DNA of 64,000 bases from Allohahella sp002354735 (GCF_047946665.1 NZ_CP172312.1:1364001-1428000), one strand, 5' to 3'; shown: positions 25,167 through 34,860, counted from the stretch's first letter. A program made the numbers and translations. The notes: generated by a model from the sequence alone, not told the origin.

Positions 25167-25319
25167 AGCGGCTATCCCCGGAGAGCGTGGTGGCTGGTCG
25201 TCCGCCATCTGCTGTTCCAACTGGTGGATAAAATCCTCAGGCTGAGCGTACCCTATGAAGAAGAGACGGAAGGTCTGGATATCACCCAGCACGCTGAACG
25301 GGGGTATGCATTGAAATAA
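25167..25319 (+). pseudogene. amtB: C-terminal remnant of an ammonium transporter gene
   Basis: After the regulator's stop, one frame encodes AWWLVVRHLLFQLVDKIL, then RLSVPYEEETEGLDITQHAERG and a TAA at 25317. This matches the last helix and cytoplasmic tail of Amt/AmtB proteins (typical tail: LRVS-x-EEE-x-EGLD-x-x-x-HGE). The rest of the gene is missing and the frame is closed just upstream (TGA at 25164), so it is a deletion scar rather than a working gene. Recognition rests on about 45 residues. Confidence 0.55.
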
Positions 25320-25406
25320 GGACTATTCAGCCGGCACCGCTCTGCCCATCTCACAAGCGAGGAGACACCAGCTGAACGCTCTGGCATTCAAAGGAACGAC
25401 CTGTAT

Positions 25407-27365
25407 ATGACAGACAGTGGTTCTGACAAAAATCCAGTCTCTGAAGAGCAGACCCTGGCCGCCGAATCTCTTTACATGGATCAGGCGCGCAGTCACAAGA
25501 TACTGTCATCTATCAGGCAGGGCGTGATTTTCATGGATGAGGCCTTCAGGGTAAGGCAGGTGAATGAGGAAGCGCAGCGAATTGATGGTCGCTCTGCTTC
25601 CGAAATGCTGGGTCGAACCCATTGGGAGCTCTGGCCTGGCACTGAGCACCTGCCAGTCGGCAAGGCCTATAAGCGTTCCATGGAAGAACGGTCGATTGAA
25701 AGTCTGGAGCAATGCTATCGACATCACGGGAAGGACATCTGGTTCGATATTCAGAGCTTTCCGGTAGATGAAGGAATTGTCGTGTTCTACCGCGACATCA
25801 GCGAACGCAAGCAGGCAGAAACAGCTTTGAGCGAGCGTGAGCAACAACTCGCGCTGGCTATCGATGCGGCCGACGTCGGCGAATGGGATGTCGATATGAT
25901 AAGCGGAGCGATGTTCTGGCCAGCACGTGTAAAAGCAATGTTTGGCATTTCACCCGACCGTCCTGTCACGCTGGCAGACTATTATGAAGGTGTTCACCCC
26001 GAAGATCGCGAGCGTACGTTTAACTCCTTCCAGAATACCGCCGATCCTCAACTGCGCAGCCAATATGATGCCGAGTACCGAACTATCGGGAAGGAAGATG
26101 GCCTGATTCGCTGGGTCGCGGCTAAAGGCAGAGGCCTGTTCAATGAAGCTGGTGAATGCATACGCATCATCGGCACGGCCATCGATATCACCAAGCGCAA
26201 GGCAAGTGAAGAGGCACTGCGACAGAGCGAGGAGCGCTTACGCGAAATCGATCGCAGGAAAGACGAGTTCCTGGCGATGCTGGCGCATGAGCTGCGCAAT
26301 CCGCTCGCGCCAATTCGGGCGGCAGCTGATCTGCTGCAAATCGCAGATCTGGATGAACAACGGGTTCGGCAGACCAGCCAGATCATAGGTCGCCAGGTCG
26401 AGCACATGACCGGATTGGTGGACGACCTGCTCGATGTCTCACGGGTGACCACCGGTCAAGTCAAGATCGAGCGCAGCCCGCTGGATATCAATCACATCAT
26501 CAATGAAGCCATCGAACAGGTCTCGCCAGTCATGCGGGTCCGGCGGCACCAGCTGGCGCTACAGATGATGCCTGAGTCAACAATGGTGGTCGGCGACAGG
26601 AAGCGTCTGGTTCAGGTCTTGGCCAATATTCTCAACAACGCTGCCAAATATACCAATGAAGGTGGCCGCATCGAGGTTAATAGCACAGCCGTAGGGGCTG
26701 AAGTGCTGGTTGAAGTCATCGATGATGGTATAGGGATGAGCCCTGACGTGATTGCGCGAGCATTCGAGCTCTTTGCCCAGGCTGAGAGAACGTCCGATCG
26801 GTCCTCCGGTGGCCTCGGGCTGGGACTTGCGCTGGTCAAGAGCATAATCGAACTACACGGCGGCTCTGTGAGCTGCAGTAGTCCCGGCACAGGGAAAGGC
26901 AGCACGTTCATGATCCGCCTGCCCCGTATGGACGAAGCAGGTACAGATGCTTCAGCGGACGGGGAGGAAGCAGCCAATCCGGATTTTGAGCGGCCGCCCA
27001 GAATCCTGCTAGTCGATGATAACGAAGACGCGGCATCAATGCTCAGCTTGCTGCTGCGGTCTGTCGGCTATGATGTTTCAGTCGAGTATGACGCCAAACG
27101 TGCGTTGGAGCAGAGTGCCCTGCACCACTTCGATGTCTTCCTGTTGGACATAGGACTTCCCGAAATCAGTGGCATTGAATTGGCGCGTCGTTTGCGCGCG
27201 CAAGCAGAGACAGCCGACGCTGCGATCATCGCAGTCACAGGATACGGCCAGGACCAGGACCGGGCGCAAACGTCCGCTGCAGGATTCGACCATCATCTGG
27301 TCAAGCCAATCGATTTCCGAAAACTCGCTGCGCTTCTCGGTAGAATCATCTCTGCCAGGCCTTGA
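25407..27365 (+). CDS. Hybrid sensor histidine kinase, PAS-PAS-HisKA-HATPase-REC
   Basis: 652 residues, no membrane segment, so a cytoplasmic sensor. Two PAS domains (~30-135 and ~140-270; the second with PAC-like RIIGTAIDITKRKASEEAL) precede HisKA with the phosphorylated histidine in MLAHELRNPLAPIRAA. The ATPase domain follows with NNAAKYT (N box), VIDDGIGMSPD (G1) and GGLGLGLALVKSIIELHGG (G2). A C-terminal receiver has DDNED and the phospho-acceptor aspartate in VFLLDIGLPEISG, and ends with the conserved lysine in HLVKPID. No separate DNA-binding regulator lies beside it, so output goes through an unlinked partner. This architecture is common in Proteobacteria; the signal is unknown. Confidence 0.93.
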   Translation: MTDSGSDKNPVSEEQTLAAESLYMDQARSHKILSSIRQGVIFMDEAFRVRQVNEEAQRIDGRSASEMLGRTHWELWPGTEHLPVGKAYKRSMEERSIESLEQCYRHHGKDIWFDIQSFPVDEGIVVFYRDISERKQAETALSEREQQLALAIDAADVGEWDVDMISGAMFWPARVKAMFGISPDRPVTLADYYEGVHPEDRERTFNSFQNTADPQLRSQYDAEYRTIGKEDGLIRWVAAKGRGLFNEAGECIRIIGTAIDITKRKASEEALRQSEERLREIDRRKDEFLAMLAHELRNPLAPIRAAADLLQIADLDEQRVRQTSQIIGRQVEHMTGLVDDLLDVSRVTTGQVKIERSPLDINHIINEAIEQVSPVMRVRRHQLALQMMPESTMVVGDRKRLVQVLANILNNAAKYTNEGGRIEVNSTAVGAEVLVEVIDDGIGMSPDVIARAFELFAQAERTSDRSSGGLGLGLALVKSIIELHGGSVSCSSPGTGKGSTFMIRLPRMDEAGTDASADGEEAANPDFERPPRILLVDDNEDAASMLSLLLRSVGYDVSVEYDAKRALEQSALHHFDVFLLDIGLPEISGIELARRLRAQAETADAAIIAVTGYGQDQDRAQTSAAGFDHHLVKPIDFRKLAALLGRIISARP

Positions 27366-27440
27366 ATGGGAGCCACAGGCAGCCGTCGCAGACTTGTCTA
27401 TACTCGATGAAATCCTGATTTCGAGTGAGGCAGTACGGTC

Positions 27441-28586
27441 ATGGGACTAATCCTTGGTATCCGCAAGCTTGGTGTGATGGGGGCGATCTGCTGTTTGAGC
27501 GGCTCATTGACCTTTAGCTTGGCGCAGGCAGAAATCTATAAGTGGAAAGATGCCTCTGGACGCTGGCAGTTCAGCGACAAGGCACCTGAGACCAAAGCCA
27601 CAGTTACGCGCATCGGCGACAAAGGCACGCCGGAGCCAGCGCCCGCTGCTGAGCCTGGCACAGTCGATGCTGAGCGCGACCTTCTGACGAGATTGACCGC
27701 ACAATATAAACCAGCGACCACTATCGAGAAGGTCACGCTAGCGGTCGTGGGCGTGGAGAGTGCGCTTGGTCAGGGCAGCGGCTTCTTCATCTCCGACACT
27801 GGCTACATCGTTACCAACCGACATGTGGTGCGACCTGAAGCTGACGGTAATAGCGAGAAAATAAAGATTGCGCAGGCCGAGAATGAAAAAATTCTTTCCG
27901 AACGGCGGCGAGAACTCGATGCCGAGCGTAACGAGCTCCGCGCTTATGCCAAAAAAATAGCCGAATACAAGGCCGATATCGACAGCCGTGGCGACGGTCA
28001 GTCAAAGAAGCTGGCGCTCGATGACTACTCGGCTCATCAGAGGCAATACGCAGCTCGTCTGAGCCAGCTCGAAAGCTATCAGGCGAGTTATGACGAAGTA
28101 GCCGAGCAGCATCGCCGCGAACTGGCTGATTACAACTTCAAGAGTAGTCTCGCCGGGGCAGCCAAGCGGTTCAAGATCTACCTCAAGGACGATACCCAGC
28201 TGCAGGCCAATCTCATCTTGGTCAGCAGCGAGCATGATCTTGCCCTGCTCAAGGTAGATGGCTATCGAACGCCGGTCTTGCCGACGGGCAACGATGCAGC
28301 CGCCCAGCAAGGTCATCCCGTCTTCGCCGTGGGTAGCCCGCTCGGCATGCGAGACTCGGTTACGTCAGGCATTATCACCAGGCGGCAAAAAGACTATCTG
28401 GTGACCGATGCGAGGATCTTGCCTGGCAATAGCGGCGGGCCACTGCTCAACGAGGCTGGCGAAGTGATCGGGGTGAATACCCTGAAATTCGCTCAAACAG
28501 CTGTGGCTGATGGCTTTGGTCTGGCCATTCCCGCTTCGGTTGTCACCAGTGCCTTCGCGCGTTACCTGGACAAGCCAGCCCAGTAG
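27441..28586 (+). CDS. DUF4124 plus trypsin-like serine protease with coiled-coil insert
   Basis: 381 residues. A signal peptide (CCLSGSLTFSLAQA) is followed by a DUF4124 module (EIYKWKDASGRWQFSDKAPE begins right after it). A trypsin-like S1C fold then follows, with catalytic His in IVTNRHVV, Asp in SSEHDLALLKVDG and Ser in LPGNSGGPLLNEAG. Between His and Asp lies an insert of roughly 100 residues, rich in Glu, Arg, Lys and Ala, predicted to form a long coiled coil (AENEKILSERRRELDAER and onward). No PDZ domain follows the protease core, unlike DegP. It is probably a periplasmic quality-control or regulatory protease. It is convergent with nhaD. Confidence 0.88.
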   Translation: MGLILGIRKLGVMGAICCLSGSLTFSLAQAEIYKWKDASGRWQFSDKAPETKATVTRIGDKGTPEPAPAAEPGTVDAERDLLTRLTAQYKPATTIEKVTLAVVGVESALGQGSGFFISDTGYIVTNRHVVRPEADGNSEKIKIAQAENEKILSERRRELDAERNELRAYAKKIAEYKADIDSRGDGQSKKLALDDYSAHQRQYAARLSQLESYQASYDEVAEQHRRELADYNFKSSLAGAAKRFKIYLKDDTQLQANLILVSSEHDLALLKVDGYRTPVLPTGNDAAAQQGHPVFAVGSPLGMRDSVTSGIITRRQKDYLVTDARILPGNSGGPLLNEAGEVIGVNTLKFAQTAVADGFGLAIPASVVTSAFARYLDKPAQ

Positions 28587-28619
28587 TGGCCGATAGTGGC
28601 CGACGAGTAACACAGGGCC

Positions 28620-30011
28620 CTATACCCCGTTCACCCAGATGTGAGTGCCGATCGAGGCGACGTAACCCAGTGCGATCGCCCAGGTCCAACGCAGGTGACT
28701 CAAAAATGTGTACTTGCCTTTCGACTGACCCATCAGCGCCACGCCGGCAGCGGAGCCGATCGACAACAGGCTGCCGCCAACCCCGGCCGTGAGCGTGATT
28801 AACAGCCACTGCGCATCACCCATAGCGGGATTCATGCTGATGATGGCGAACATGACCGGAATGTTATCGATGACGGCAGAGATCGTGCCAGCGACAATAT
28901 TGGCCGTGGTCGGCCCCCAGTTCTCGTACATGGCCTGCGACATCAGCTCCAGATAGCCAAGATAAGCCAGACCACCAACACAGAAGATGACGCCGAAAAA
29001 GAACAGGAGCGTGTCCCATTCGCTGCGGGCTATCGGGCCGAATATATCGAAATGGACATCATCACGTTGCCGGTGCCCGCTCTTGCGGAGGTAATAAGCG
29101 AAGATCATCAGCACTGAAAGCCCTGTCATCATGCCCATGAAGGGCGGCAGATGGAAAAACTGCTCGAAGCAAACAGCCAATGCGATTGTGCATAGAAAAA
29201 GCAGGCAGATTCGCTTGCCGCCGCGCTTTATGCCGACTTCAGCAGCGTGTCCCTCTGGAGTACCTACCGGCAAGAAGAAATTCATGATGACGGCTGGTAC
29301 CAGGAAATTTACCGCGGCTGGCAGGAAAAGCGCGAAAAACTCGACGAACTCGAGCTTGTCGGCCTGCCATACCATCAGAGTCGTGATATCGCCAAAGGGA
29401 CTGAAGGCACCACCAGCATTCGCGGCAATGACCACATTGACCATCGACACCGCGACGAATCGAGGCTGATGACTGCCTACAGCCATAATCACGGCGCCCA
29501 TTAGCAGTGCCGTGGTCAGGTTGTCTGCGAAGGGCGAGATACAGAAGGCCAGACCGCCTGTTGCCCAGAACAGCTGCCGGTAGGAAAGCGCCTTTCTGGT
29601 AAGGTAGGCGCGCAAGAAATCGAAGACGTCGCGCTCTTCCATGGCGTTGATATAGGTCATTGCAACCAGCAGGAAGAGAAACAGTGCCGCATATTCCGAC
29701 AGGTTGTGGAACACCATCTCCCGCATCTGGTCGCTGCTGACGCCATAGTCCTGAGCAACACTGGCCACCAGCATCCAGATCAGGCCCGCAGCCAGAATAA
29801 CGGGTTTGGACTTGCGTAAATGAAGAAATTCTTCTGCCATCACGAAGAGGTAGGCCACTGCAAAAATGATCAGGCAGAGGATGGCCTTGAACTCAGCCGT
29901 TGCGTAAAGGCTGGGTGGCGTGCCCTCCGCCATCGCCAGCGCGGGCCGACTGAACAGAAGGGAAACTGCCAGCATCAAACCTGGCAGCATCAGACTCCGC
30001 AATATGCTCAT
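28620..30011 (-). CDS. nhaD: NhaD-type sodium/proton antiporter
   Basis: 463 residues with about 12-13 membrane helices. The sequence matches the NhaD branch of the ion transporter superfamily, seen first in marine and soda-lake bacteria. Characteristic segments are PFADNLTTALLMGAVIMAVG, NAGGAFSPFGDITTLMVWQADK and GTISAVIDNIPVMFAIISMNP, with acidic and polar residues in half-membrane helices. It exports Na+ or Li+ in exchange for protons at alkaline pH. The first ~27 residues (MSILRSLMLPGLMLAVSLLF) look like a signal or first helix. It is divergent from modA. Confidence 0.93.
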   Translation of the reverse strand: MSILRSLMLPGLMLAVSLLFSRPALAMAEGTPPSLYATAEFKAILCLIIFAVAYLFVMAEEFLHLRKSKPVILAAGLIWMLVASVAQDYGVSSDQMREMVFHNLSEYAALFLFLLVAMTYINAMEERDVFDFLRAYLTRKALSYRQLFWATGGLAFCISPFADNLTTALLMGAVIMAVGSHQPRFVAVSMVNVVIAANAGGAFSPFGDITTLMVWQADKLEFVEFFALFLPAAVNFLVPAVIMNFFLPVGTPEGHAAEVGIKRGGKRICLLFLCTIALAVCFEQFFHLPPFMGMMTGLSVLMIFAYYLRKSGHRQRDDVHFDIFGPIARSEWDTLLFFFGVIFCVGGLAYLGYLELMSQAMYENWGPTTANIVAGTISAVIDNIPVMFAIISMNPAMGDAQWLLITLTAGVGGSLLSIGSAAGVALMGQSKGKYTFLSHLRWTWAIALGYVASIGTHIWVNGV

Positions 30012-30115
30012 TGACTCTCCTCTCTGACCTGTCTTGTTAGCTTATACGTCGAGCATCGGTGCCACCTGCGAGCTTGCCAAGCTCCTGCGTTATGTCGGAG
30101 TATGGCGAGTTTCCC

Positions 30116-30922
30116 ATGGCCCAGGTACATGTATTGAAACCGTTGAAATATCTTCGCGCAAGCGCTGCTTTTGCGGTGCTTCTCACGCTTTCCACGACTA
30201 TACCAGCGGAAACTGTCTCCATCGCCGTGGCGGCCAATTTCGCAGCGCCGATGGCGCGTATCATCGAGGCTTTCGAAGCAGGCAGCGAACACCAGGTTCA
30301 ACTGTCGCTGGGCTCGTCGGGAAAGCTATACGCGCAAATCAGTCATGGGGCACCATTCGAGGTGTTTTTCTCTGCAGACCAGCTTGTTCCATCGAAACTT
30401 GCGCAGGCTGGACTCGCGGTAACTGCAACACAATTTACCTATGCGGTTGGTCAACTGGTGCTATGGTCAGCAGCGGAAGATTTTGTCGATGACAAGGGGC
30501 AAGTCCTCAGACTCGCCAGCTTCGACAAGCTCGCCATCGCCAATCCTCGTCTCGCACCCTACGGTGCGGCGGCGGTAGAAGTGCTCGAGGCGCTGGACCG
30601 GTTCGAGGAAGTCAAAGCCCGCTTGATCATGGGTGAAAACGTAGCCCAGACTTACCATTTCGTGAGTACCGGCAACGCTGATCTGGGCTTCGTTGCCGCG
30701 TCCCAGGTGATGCGGGACGGTAAGCTTACTGCCGGTTCCGGCTGGCTGGTACCGCAGTCGCTGTATACCCCGATCTATCAGGATGCCATCTTGCTGAAGA
30801 CAGGTGCTGACAATCCGGCGGCGCGGGCGCTTATCGATTTCGTGAAGACACCCGAGGCGCGCCGCATCATGGCGGCTTACGCTTATGTTCAGCAGGTTGA
30901 TCTCACCAGGAGCGTTGACTAA
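30116..30922 (+). CDS. modA: Molybdate ABC transporter, periplasmic binding protein
   Basis: 268 residues with a signal peptide (AAFAVLLTLSTTIPA) and the ModA fold. The opening VSIAVAANFAAPMARII, the anion-binding LGSSGKLYAQISHGAPFEVFFSAD and the later APYGAAAVEVLEALDRF and FVSTGNADLGFVAASQ are family marks. It captures molybdate or tungstate for ModBC. The start at 30116 places the signal peptide properly; earlier in-frame ATGs lack ribosome-binding sites. It leads modABC, with three bases or fewer between genes. Confidence 0.93.
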   Translation: MAQVHVLKPLKYLRASAAFAVLLTLSTTIPAETVSIAVAANFAAPMARIIEAFEAGSEHQVQLSLGSSGKLYAQISHGAPFEVFFSADQLVPSKLAQAGLAVTATQFTYAVGQLVLWSAAEDFVDDKGQVLRLASFDKLAIANPRLAPYGAAAVEVLEALDRFEEVKARLIMGENVAQTYHFVSTGNADLGFVAASQVMRDGKLTAGSGWLVPQSLYTPIYQDAILLKTGADNPAARALIDFVKTPEARRIMAAYAYVQQVDLTRSVD

Positions 30923-30924
30923 CG

Positions 30925-31620
30925 ATGCCACTCAGCGGCGATGATCTGCAGACGCTCTGGCTTACGCTCAAGCTGGCAACGGTGGTGACCTGCCTGTTGC
31001 TGGTGCTCGGCACGCCCCTTGCCTGGTGGCTGGCCAGAACACGGTCCTGGCTGCGTGGACCCGTGGCTGCTGTTGTTGCGCTGCCGCTGGTGTTGCCGCC
31101 AACTGTACTAGGTTTCTATCTGCTTCTGGCGATGGCGCCAGGCGGGCCGCTTGGGCTGGTGACAGCTTCACTCGGGCTCGGCACGCTGGCCTTCACTTTC
31201 GAAGGGCTGGTACTGGCCTCCCTGCTCTACTCGATGCCCTTCGTGGTACAGCCGATACAAAACGCAATCGAAGCCATAGGTAACCGGCCGCTGGAGGCCG
31301 CCGCCACCCTCAGGGCCGGCCCCTTCGATCGTTTTGTCAGCATTGTGCTGCCGCTGGCGCGGCCCGGTTTCGTGACAGCCGCGATACTCGGATTTGCCCA
31401 TACGATCGGCGAGTTTGGCGTCGTCCTGATGATCGGCGGCAACATACCTGGCGAGACCCGTGTCATGTCCGTGCAGATCTATGATCATGTCGAAGCTATG
31501 GATTATGCGCGAGCGCATTGGTTGGCAGGCGGCATGATGCTGTTTTCATTTCTCGTGCTGATGCTGGTATACAGCACGCGCACAGGGCGACGTTACGGCG
31601 CCATGCGTTATGGGTCTTAG
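30925..31620 (+). CDS. modB: Molybdate ABC transporter permease
   Basis: 231 residues and about five membrane helices, the usual ModB size. It opens with LQTLWLTLKLATVVTCLLLVLGTPLAWWLAR and has the EAA loop LEAAATLRAGPFDRFVSIVLPLARPG that contacts the ATPase. It starts three bases after modA and ends three bases before modC. It forms the membrane channel of the molybdate importer. Confidence 0.95.
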   Translation: MPLSGDDLQTLWLTLKLATVVTCLLLVLGTPLAWWLARTRSWLRGPVAAVVALPLVLPPTVLGFYLLLAMAPGGPLGLVTASLGLGTLAFTFEGLVLASLLYSMPFVVQPIQNAIEAIGNRPLEAAATLRAGPFDRFVSIVLPLARPGFVTAAILGFAHTIGEFGVVLMIGGNIPGETRVMSVQIYDHVEAMDYARAHWLAGGMMLFSFLVLMLVYSTRTGRRYGAMRYGS

Positions 31621-31622
31621 CC

Positions 31623-32717
31623 ATGGCTGAAAACAGTATCGACTTCAGCTTGCAGCTCACTATGTCTGACAAGGGTTCGGATTTTCGGCTCGATGTCAGC
31701 GCCTGCCTGCCTGGCCGTGGCATTAGTGCCATTTTCGGCGCCTCTGGCTCCGGCAAGACCACACTGCTTCGCTGCATCGCCGGGCTGCAACCGGTCGATG
31801 CTGGCCGCGTGTGTGTCAATGGCGAGGTCTGGCAGGATGACAGGTTTTACCTGCCCACCCATCGCCGTCCCTTGGGATACGTGTTTCAGGAAGCAAGCCT
31901 GTTTTCACATCTCAGCGTGGCGGGTAATCTCGATTATGCTATCCGACGGGCCGATCAAGCCTGTATGGGCACCGATCTGGCAGAGGCTGTCGATCTGCTT
32001 GGCCTTGCCCCGTTGATGAAGCGGCGTCCAGATGAATTGTCCGGCGGCGAACGTCAGCGGGTGGCGATCGCGCGTGCGCTGCTGATCAGGCCGAAGCTGC
32101 TATTGATGGATGAGCCTCTGGCATCGCTGGATCAGGCGAGAAAGCAGGAGATTCTGCCCTACCTGGAGCGCCTGCGACACGAACTGGCCATGCCGGTACT
32201 CTATGTCAGTCACTCGCGGGATGAAGTTGCGAGGCTTGCCGATCACCTCTTGATGATCGAGGCGGGCCGTGTTGTAGCCAATGGGCCGCTGGTCGAATTG
32301 CTCGGTCGAGTCGACCTGCCGCTCACCCCTGGGGAGCCGCGCGGCGTCGTGCTTGAGGGTAAGGTCGCGGAGCGGGATCAGGCGTGGCAGCTGAGCCGTG
32401 TGGTTGTCGATGGCGGTGATCTGTGGATCAGGGACAATGGTGATGAGTGTGGGGCTGCCGTGCGTCTGCATGTGCATGCCAGCGATGTCAGTATTGCCCT
32501 CACACCGCAGCGCGACAGCAGCATACTCAACAGTCTGCAGGTCCGCGTCTCCACCATTACCCCGGATCCGGGTCAGATGGCCCTTTGCCTGGTACAACTG
32601 GCTCTGGGCGAAAACTATCTACTTGCCCGGATCACACGGCGCTCCGCCCAGCAGCTAGGCCTGACACAGGGTCAGATGGTATGGGCGCAGATCAAGTCGG
32701 TCGCGCTCGTCCACTAG
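31623..32717 (+). CDS. modC: Molybdate ABC transporter ATP-binding protein
   Basis: 364 residues. Walker A GASGSGKTTLLR, Q-loop YVFQEASLFSHLSV, signature LSGGERQRVAIARALL, Walker B LLLMDEPLASLD and the switch histidine in VLYVSHSRDEV are all present. The C-terminal ~130 residues form TOBE/Mop-type molybdate-binding modules (RLHVHASDVSIAL and GQMVWAQIKSVALVH), as is usual in ModC. The ATG at 31623, three bases after modB, is the natural start. It is convergent with the universal stress protein gene six bases later. Confidence 0.95.
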   Translation: MAENSIDFSLQLTMSDKGSDFRLDVSACLPGRGISAIFGASGSGKTTLLRCIAGLQPVDAGRVCVNGEVWQDDRFYLPTHRRPLGYVFQEASLFSHLSVAGNLDYAIRRADQACMGTDLAEAVDLLGLAPLMKRRPDELSGGERQRVAIARALLIRPKLLLMDEPLASLDQARKQEILPYLERLRHELAMPVLYVSHSRDEVARLADHLLMIEAGRVVANGPLVELLGRVDLPLTPGEPRGVVLEGKVAERDQAWQLSRVVVDGGDLWIRDNGDECGAAVRLHVHASDVSIALTPQRDSSILNSLQVRVSTITPDPGQMALCLVQLALGENYLLARITRRSAQQLGLTQGQMVWAQIKSVALVH

Positions 32718-32722
32718 CGAGG

Positions 32723-33619
32723 CTAACGCAAGAGCAGCAGCGGACGCTGCGTACGCTCGAGCATATTGGCGGTGAAGCTGCCCAGCAGGAACTTGCGCAG
32801 GCGGCCATGGCTGAAGGCCCCCATGACGGTCAGATCGATGTTCTCCCTGGCCTGGTAGGTCGAGAGTGCCTCTTCTATGGGGCCAGTCAGCTGCACGCGC
32901 GTCACATCTATGCCCGCAGCTGAAAGCTCATGAGCAGCGGCCTCGAGCAAATCATCGGTGACTGAGCTGCTTTCGACAACATGTACGAGGTGGCAGGCCA
33001 CATTCTTGAACAATGGACTCGCTGCGACCATGTGTAGTCCCTTCATGGCCGACTCGCTACCATCGTAAGCCAGCATGATTTTTTGCGGCTGACGGAAGCC
33101 GCCATTCACCACCAGAATTGGTCTGTGCAAGGCCCGGATGAGGGACTCGAGCTGAGTGCCGGTGCCCGACCCCCTTCGTTGGCTTGCGCCTGCGCTGTCA
33201 TTCAAGGGTGGCGACTCATGATCCTCACCCCGAATACCGATCACCAGTACACGAATCTCTTCCTCGAGGTCCACGAGTGATTCAGCGAGGCTACCGTGCC
33301 GTTGCAGCACTTCCACATCCTTCACACCAGCGGCAGTCGTGTGCTGCCTGGCCGCATTCAGCATGAGCTGTCCTTTCTGCACCAGCAGGCGGCTGCGGTT
33401 TTCCTCGACTTCGGTCAGTTCCGCCAGCAGATCCTCGGAGGCGCCGAGGCCGAGGGCGCCAGTAATATCAGCGACGGCGGGAATAGCACGGTATTCCACG
33501 CTGTGCAAAAGCTTGAGCGGAGCGCCAACAGTCTGTGCGATCCACACCGCGTAATCACAGACTGCTTCACTCAAGGTGGCGCCGTCGATACAGGCCACGA
33601 TTTTTTTCTGCTCGAACAT
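32723..33619 (-). CDS. Tandem universal stress protein (two UspA domains)
   Basis: 298 residues with two Usp folds. The first starts KKIVACIDGATLSEAVCDYA; the second starts KIMLAYDGSESAMKGLHMVA and ends GAFSHGRLRKFLLGSFTANML, the ATP-binding G-x2-x-G-x9-GS pattern (the first domain has VIGIRGED at this place and is degenerate). The start at 33619 follows GGGGAGATCAGG. It is divergent from a TRAP transporter operon; in Halomonas the ectoine TRAP system TeaABC has its own Usp regulator TeaD, so a similar link is possible here, though the order and orientation differ. Confidence 0.9.
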   Translation of the reverse strand: MFEQKKIVACIDGATLSEAVCDYAVWIAQTVGAPLKLLHSVEYRAIPAVADITGALGLGASEDLLAELTEVEENRSRLLVQKGQLMLNAARQHTTAAGVKDVEVLQRHGSLAESLVDLEEEIRVLVIGIRGEDHESPPLNDSAGASQRRGSGTGTQLESLIRALHRPILVVNGGFRQPQKIMLAYDGSESAMKGLHMVAASPLFKNVACHLVHVVESSSVTDDLLEAAAHELSAAGIDVTRVQLTGPIEEALSTYQARENIDLTVMGAFSHGRLRKFLLGSFTANMLERTQRPLLLLR

Positions 33620-33855
33620 CCCTGATCTCCCCTGATGAGTCGTGAACACCCGCGCCATACCTCGTTCAGGTGCTTATCGGTCATGGTACGCCTGATGGCA
33701 ATCAGTCGGCCAGAACATATGTGCTTCGACTAAAGTCTAGTGACATTGCTGGCCATCCCCAGCGACAAGCCGCACTCAAGGCCGTACAGTAGAGTCTGCC
33801 AGGGATCAGGTGCTTTCGGCTACAGAGCCTATAACGACAATAATGGTGCCCAGCT

Positions 33856-34860
33856 ATGTTCAAAACGACGATTTCAGTGCTATCTGCTGCCTTCCTGACG
33901 GCGACCACTTTCGGTCTCTCTACCAGCCTTTCTGCGGCTGATCCCATACTGATCAAATTCTCACATGTCGTCGCTGACAATACACCCAAAGGTCAAGGCG
34001 CCTTGCGATTCAAAGAGCTCGTCGAAGAGCGTCTGCCAGGCAAGGTGGCGGTACAGGTCTATCCAAACTCCTCGCTCTTTGGCGACGGTAAGGAGATGGA
34101 AGCCTTGTTGCTGGGTGACGTGCAGATCATCGCGCCCTCCCTGGCAAAGTTCGGGCAATACACGCCCAAGGTACAGATTTTCGATCTCCCCTTTCTGTTC
34201 GACAATATCGAAGCCGTCGATCGCTTTCAGAGCGGTCCGGCTGGACAGAAACTGCTCAAGAGCATGGAAGATTCCAAGATCACCGGTCTCGGCTATTGGC
34301 ATAATGGCATGAAGCAACTTTCCGCCAACAAGAAACTGGAAAAGCCGAAGGATGCCCGTGGTCTGAAGTTCCGGGTTCAGGCCTCGGAAGTGCTCGAAGA
34401 GCAGTTCAAGGCACTGCGAGCCAATGCTCGAAAGATGGCATTCGGTGAGGTGTATCAGGGCCTCCAGACTGGCGTCGTGAATGGTGCTGAAAACCCCTGG
34501 TCGAACATCGAGTCACAGAAGTTTTACGAAGTGCAGAGCCATATCACCGAGAGCGATCACGGGGTGCTGGACTATATGCTCATCACCAACACCGATTTCT
34601 GGAACGGCCTCGACCCCGAGGTTCGTAGCGAACTCGAGAGCATCATTGCCGAAGTCACCAAGTACGTGAACAACAATGCGGCTGAGTTGAACGCAAAGGC
34701 GAAACAGACTGTCATCGATTCCGGCAAGACCGAAGTCATCCAGCTTACACCGGAACAGCGCAAACTCTGGGTCGAGCAGATGAAGCCTGTGTGGGAGAAG
34801 TTTGAAGATGAGATTGGCAAGGATCTCATCGACGCTGCGCAACAAGCCAACAAAGGCTGA
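33856..34860 (+). CDS. dctP: TRAP transporter substrate-binding protein, DctP family
   Basis: 334 residues with a signal peptide (ISVLSAAFLTATTFGLSTSLSAA). The DctP fold is clear: IKFSHVVADNTPKGQGALRFKELVEER, FDLPFLFDNIEAVDRF, the binding-site arginine in ARGLKFRVQASEVLEEQF, and GVVNGAENPWSNIESQKFYEVQ. The family binds C4-dicarboxylates and many other organic anions; the pattern here is closest to the C4-dicarboxylate-type DctP group. It heads the dctPQM operon, driving sodium- or proton-coupled uptake. Confidence 0.93.
   Translation: MFKTTISVLSAAFLTATTFGLSTSLSAADPILIKFSHVVADNTPKGQGALRFKELVEERLPGKVAVQVYPNSSLFGDGKEMEALLLGDVQIIAPSLAKFGQYTPKVQIFDLPFLFDNIEAVDRFQSGPAGQKLLKSMEDSKITGLGYWHNGMKQLSANKKLEKPKDARGLKFRVQASEVLEEQFKALRANARKMAFGEVYQGLQTGVVNGAENPWSNIESQKFYEVQSHITESDHGVLDYMLITNTDFWNGLDPEVRSELESIIAEVTKYVNNNAAELNAKAKQTVIDSGKTEVIQLTPEQRKLWVEQMKPVWEKFEDEIGKDLIDAAQQANKG

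Noticed and set aside
30012..30115. Possible ModE site or molybdenum-cofactor riboswitch before modA
   Set aside because: The sequence CGTTATGT...TATGGCG is only loosely symmetric and no riboswitch-like helices could be drawn with confidence.
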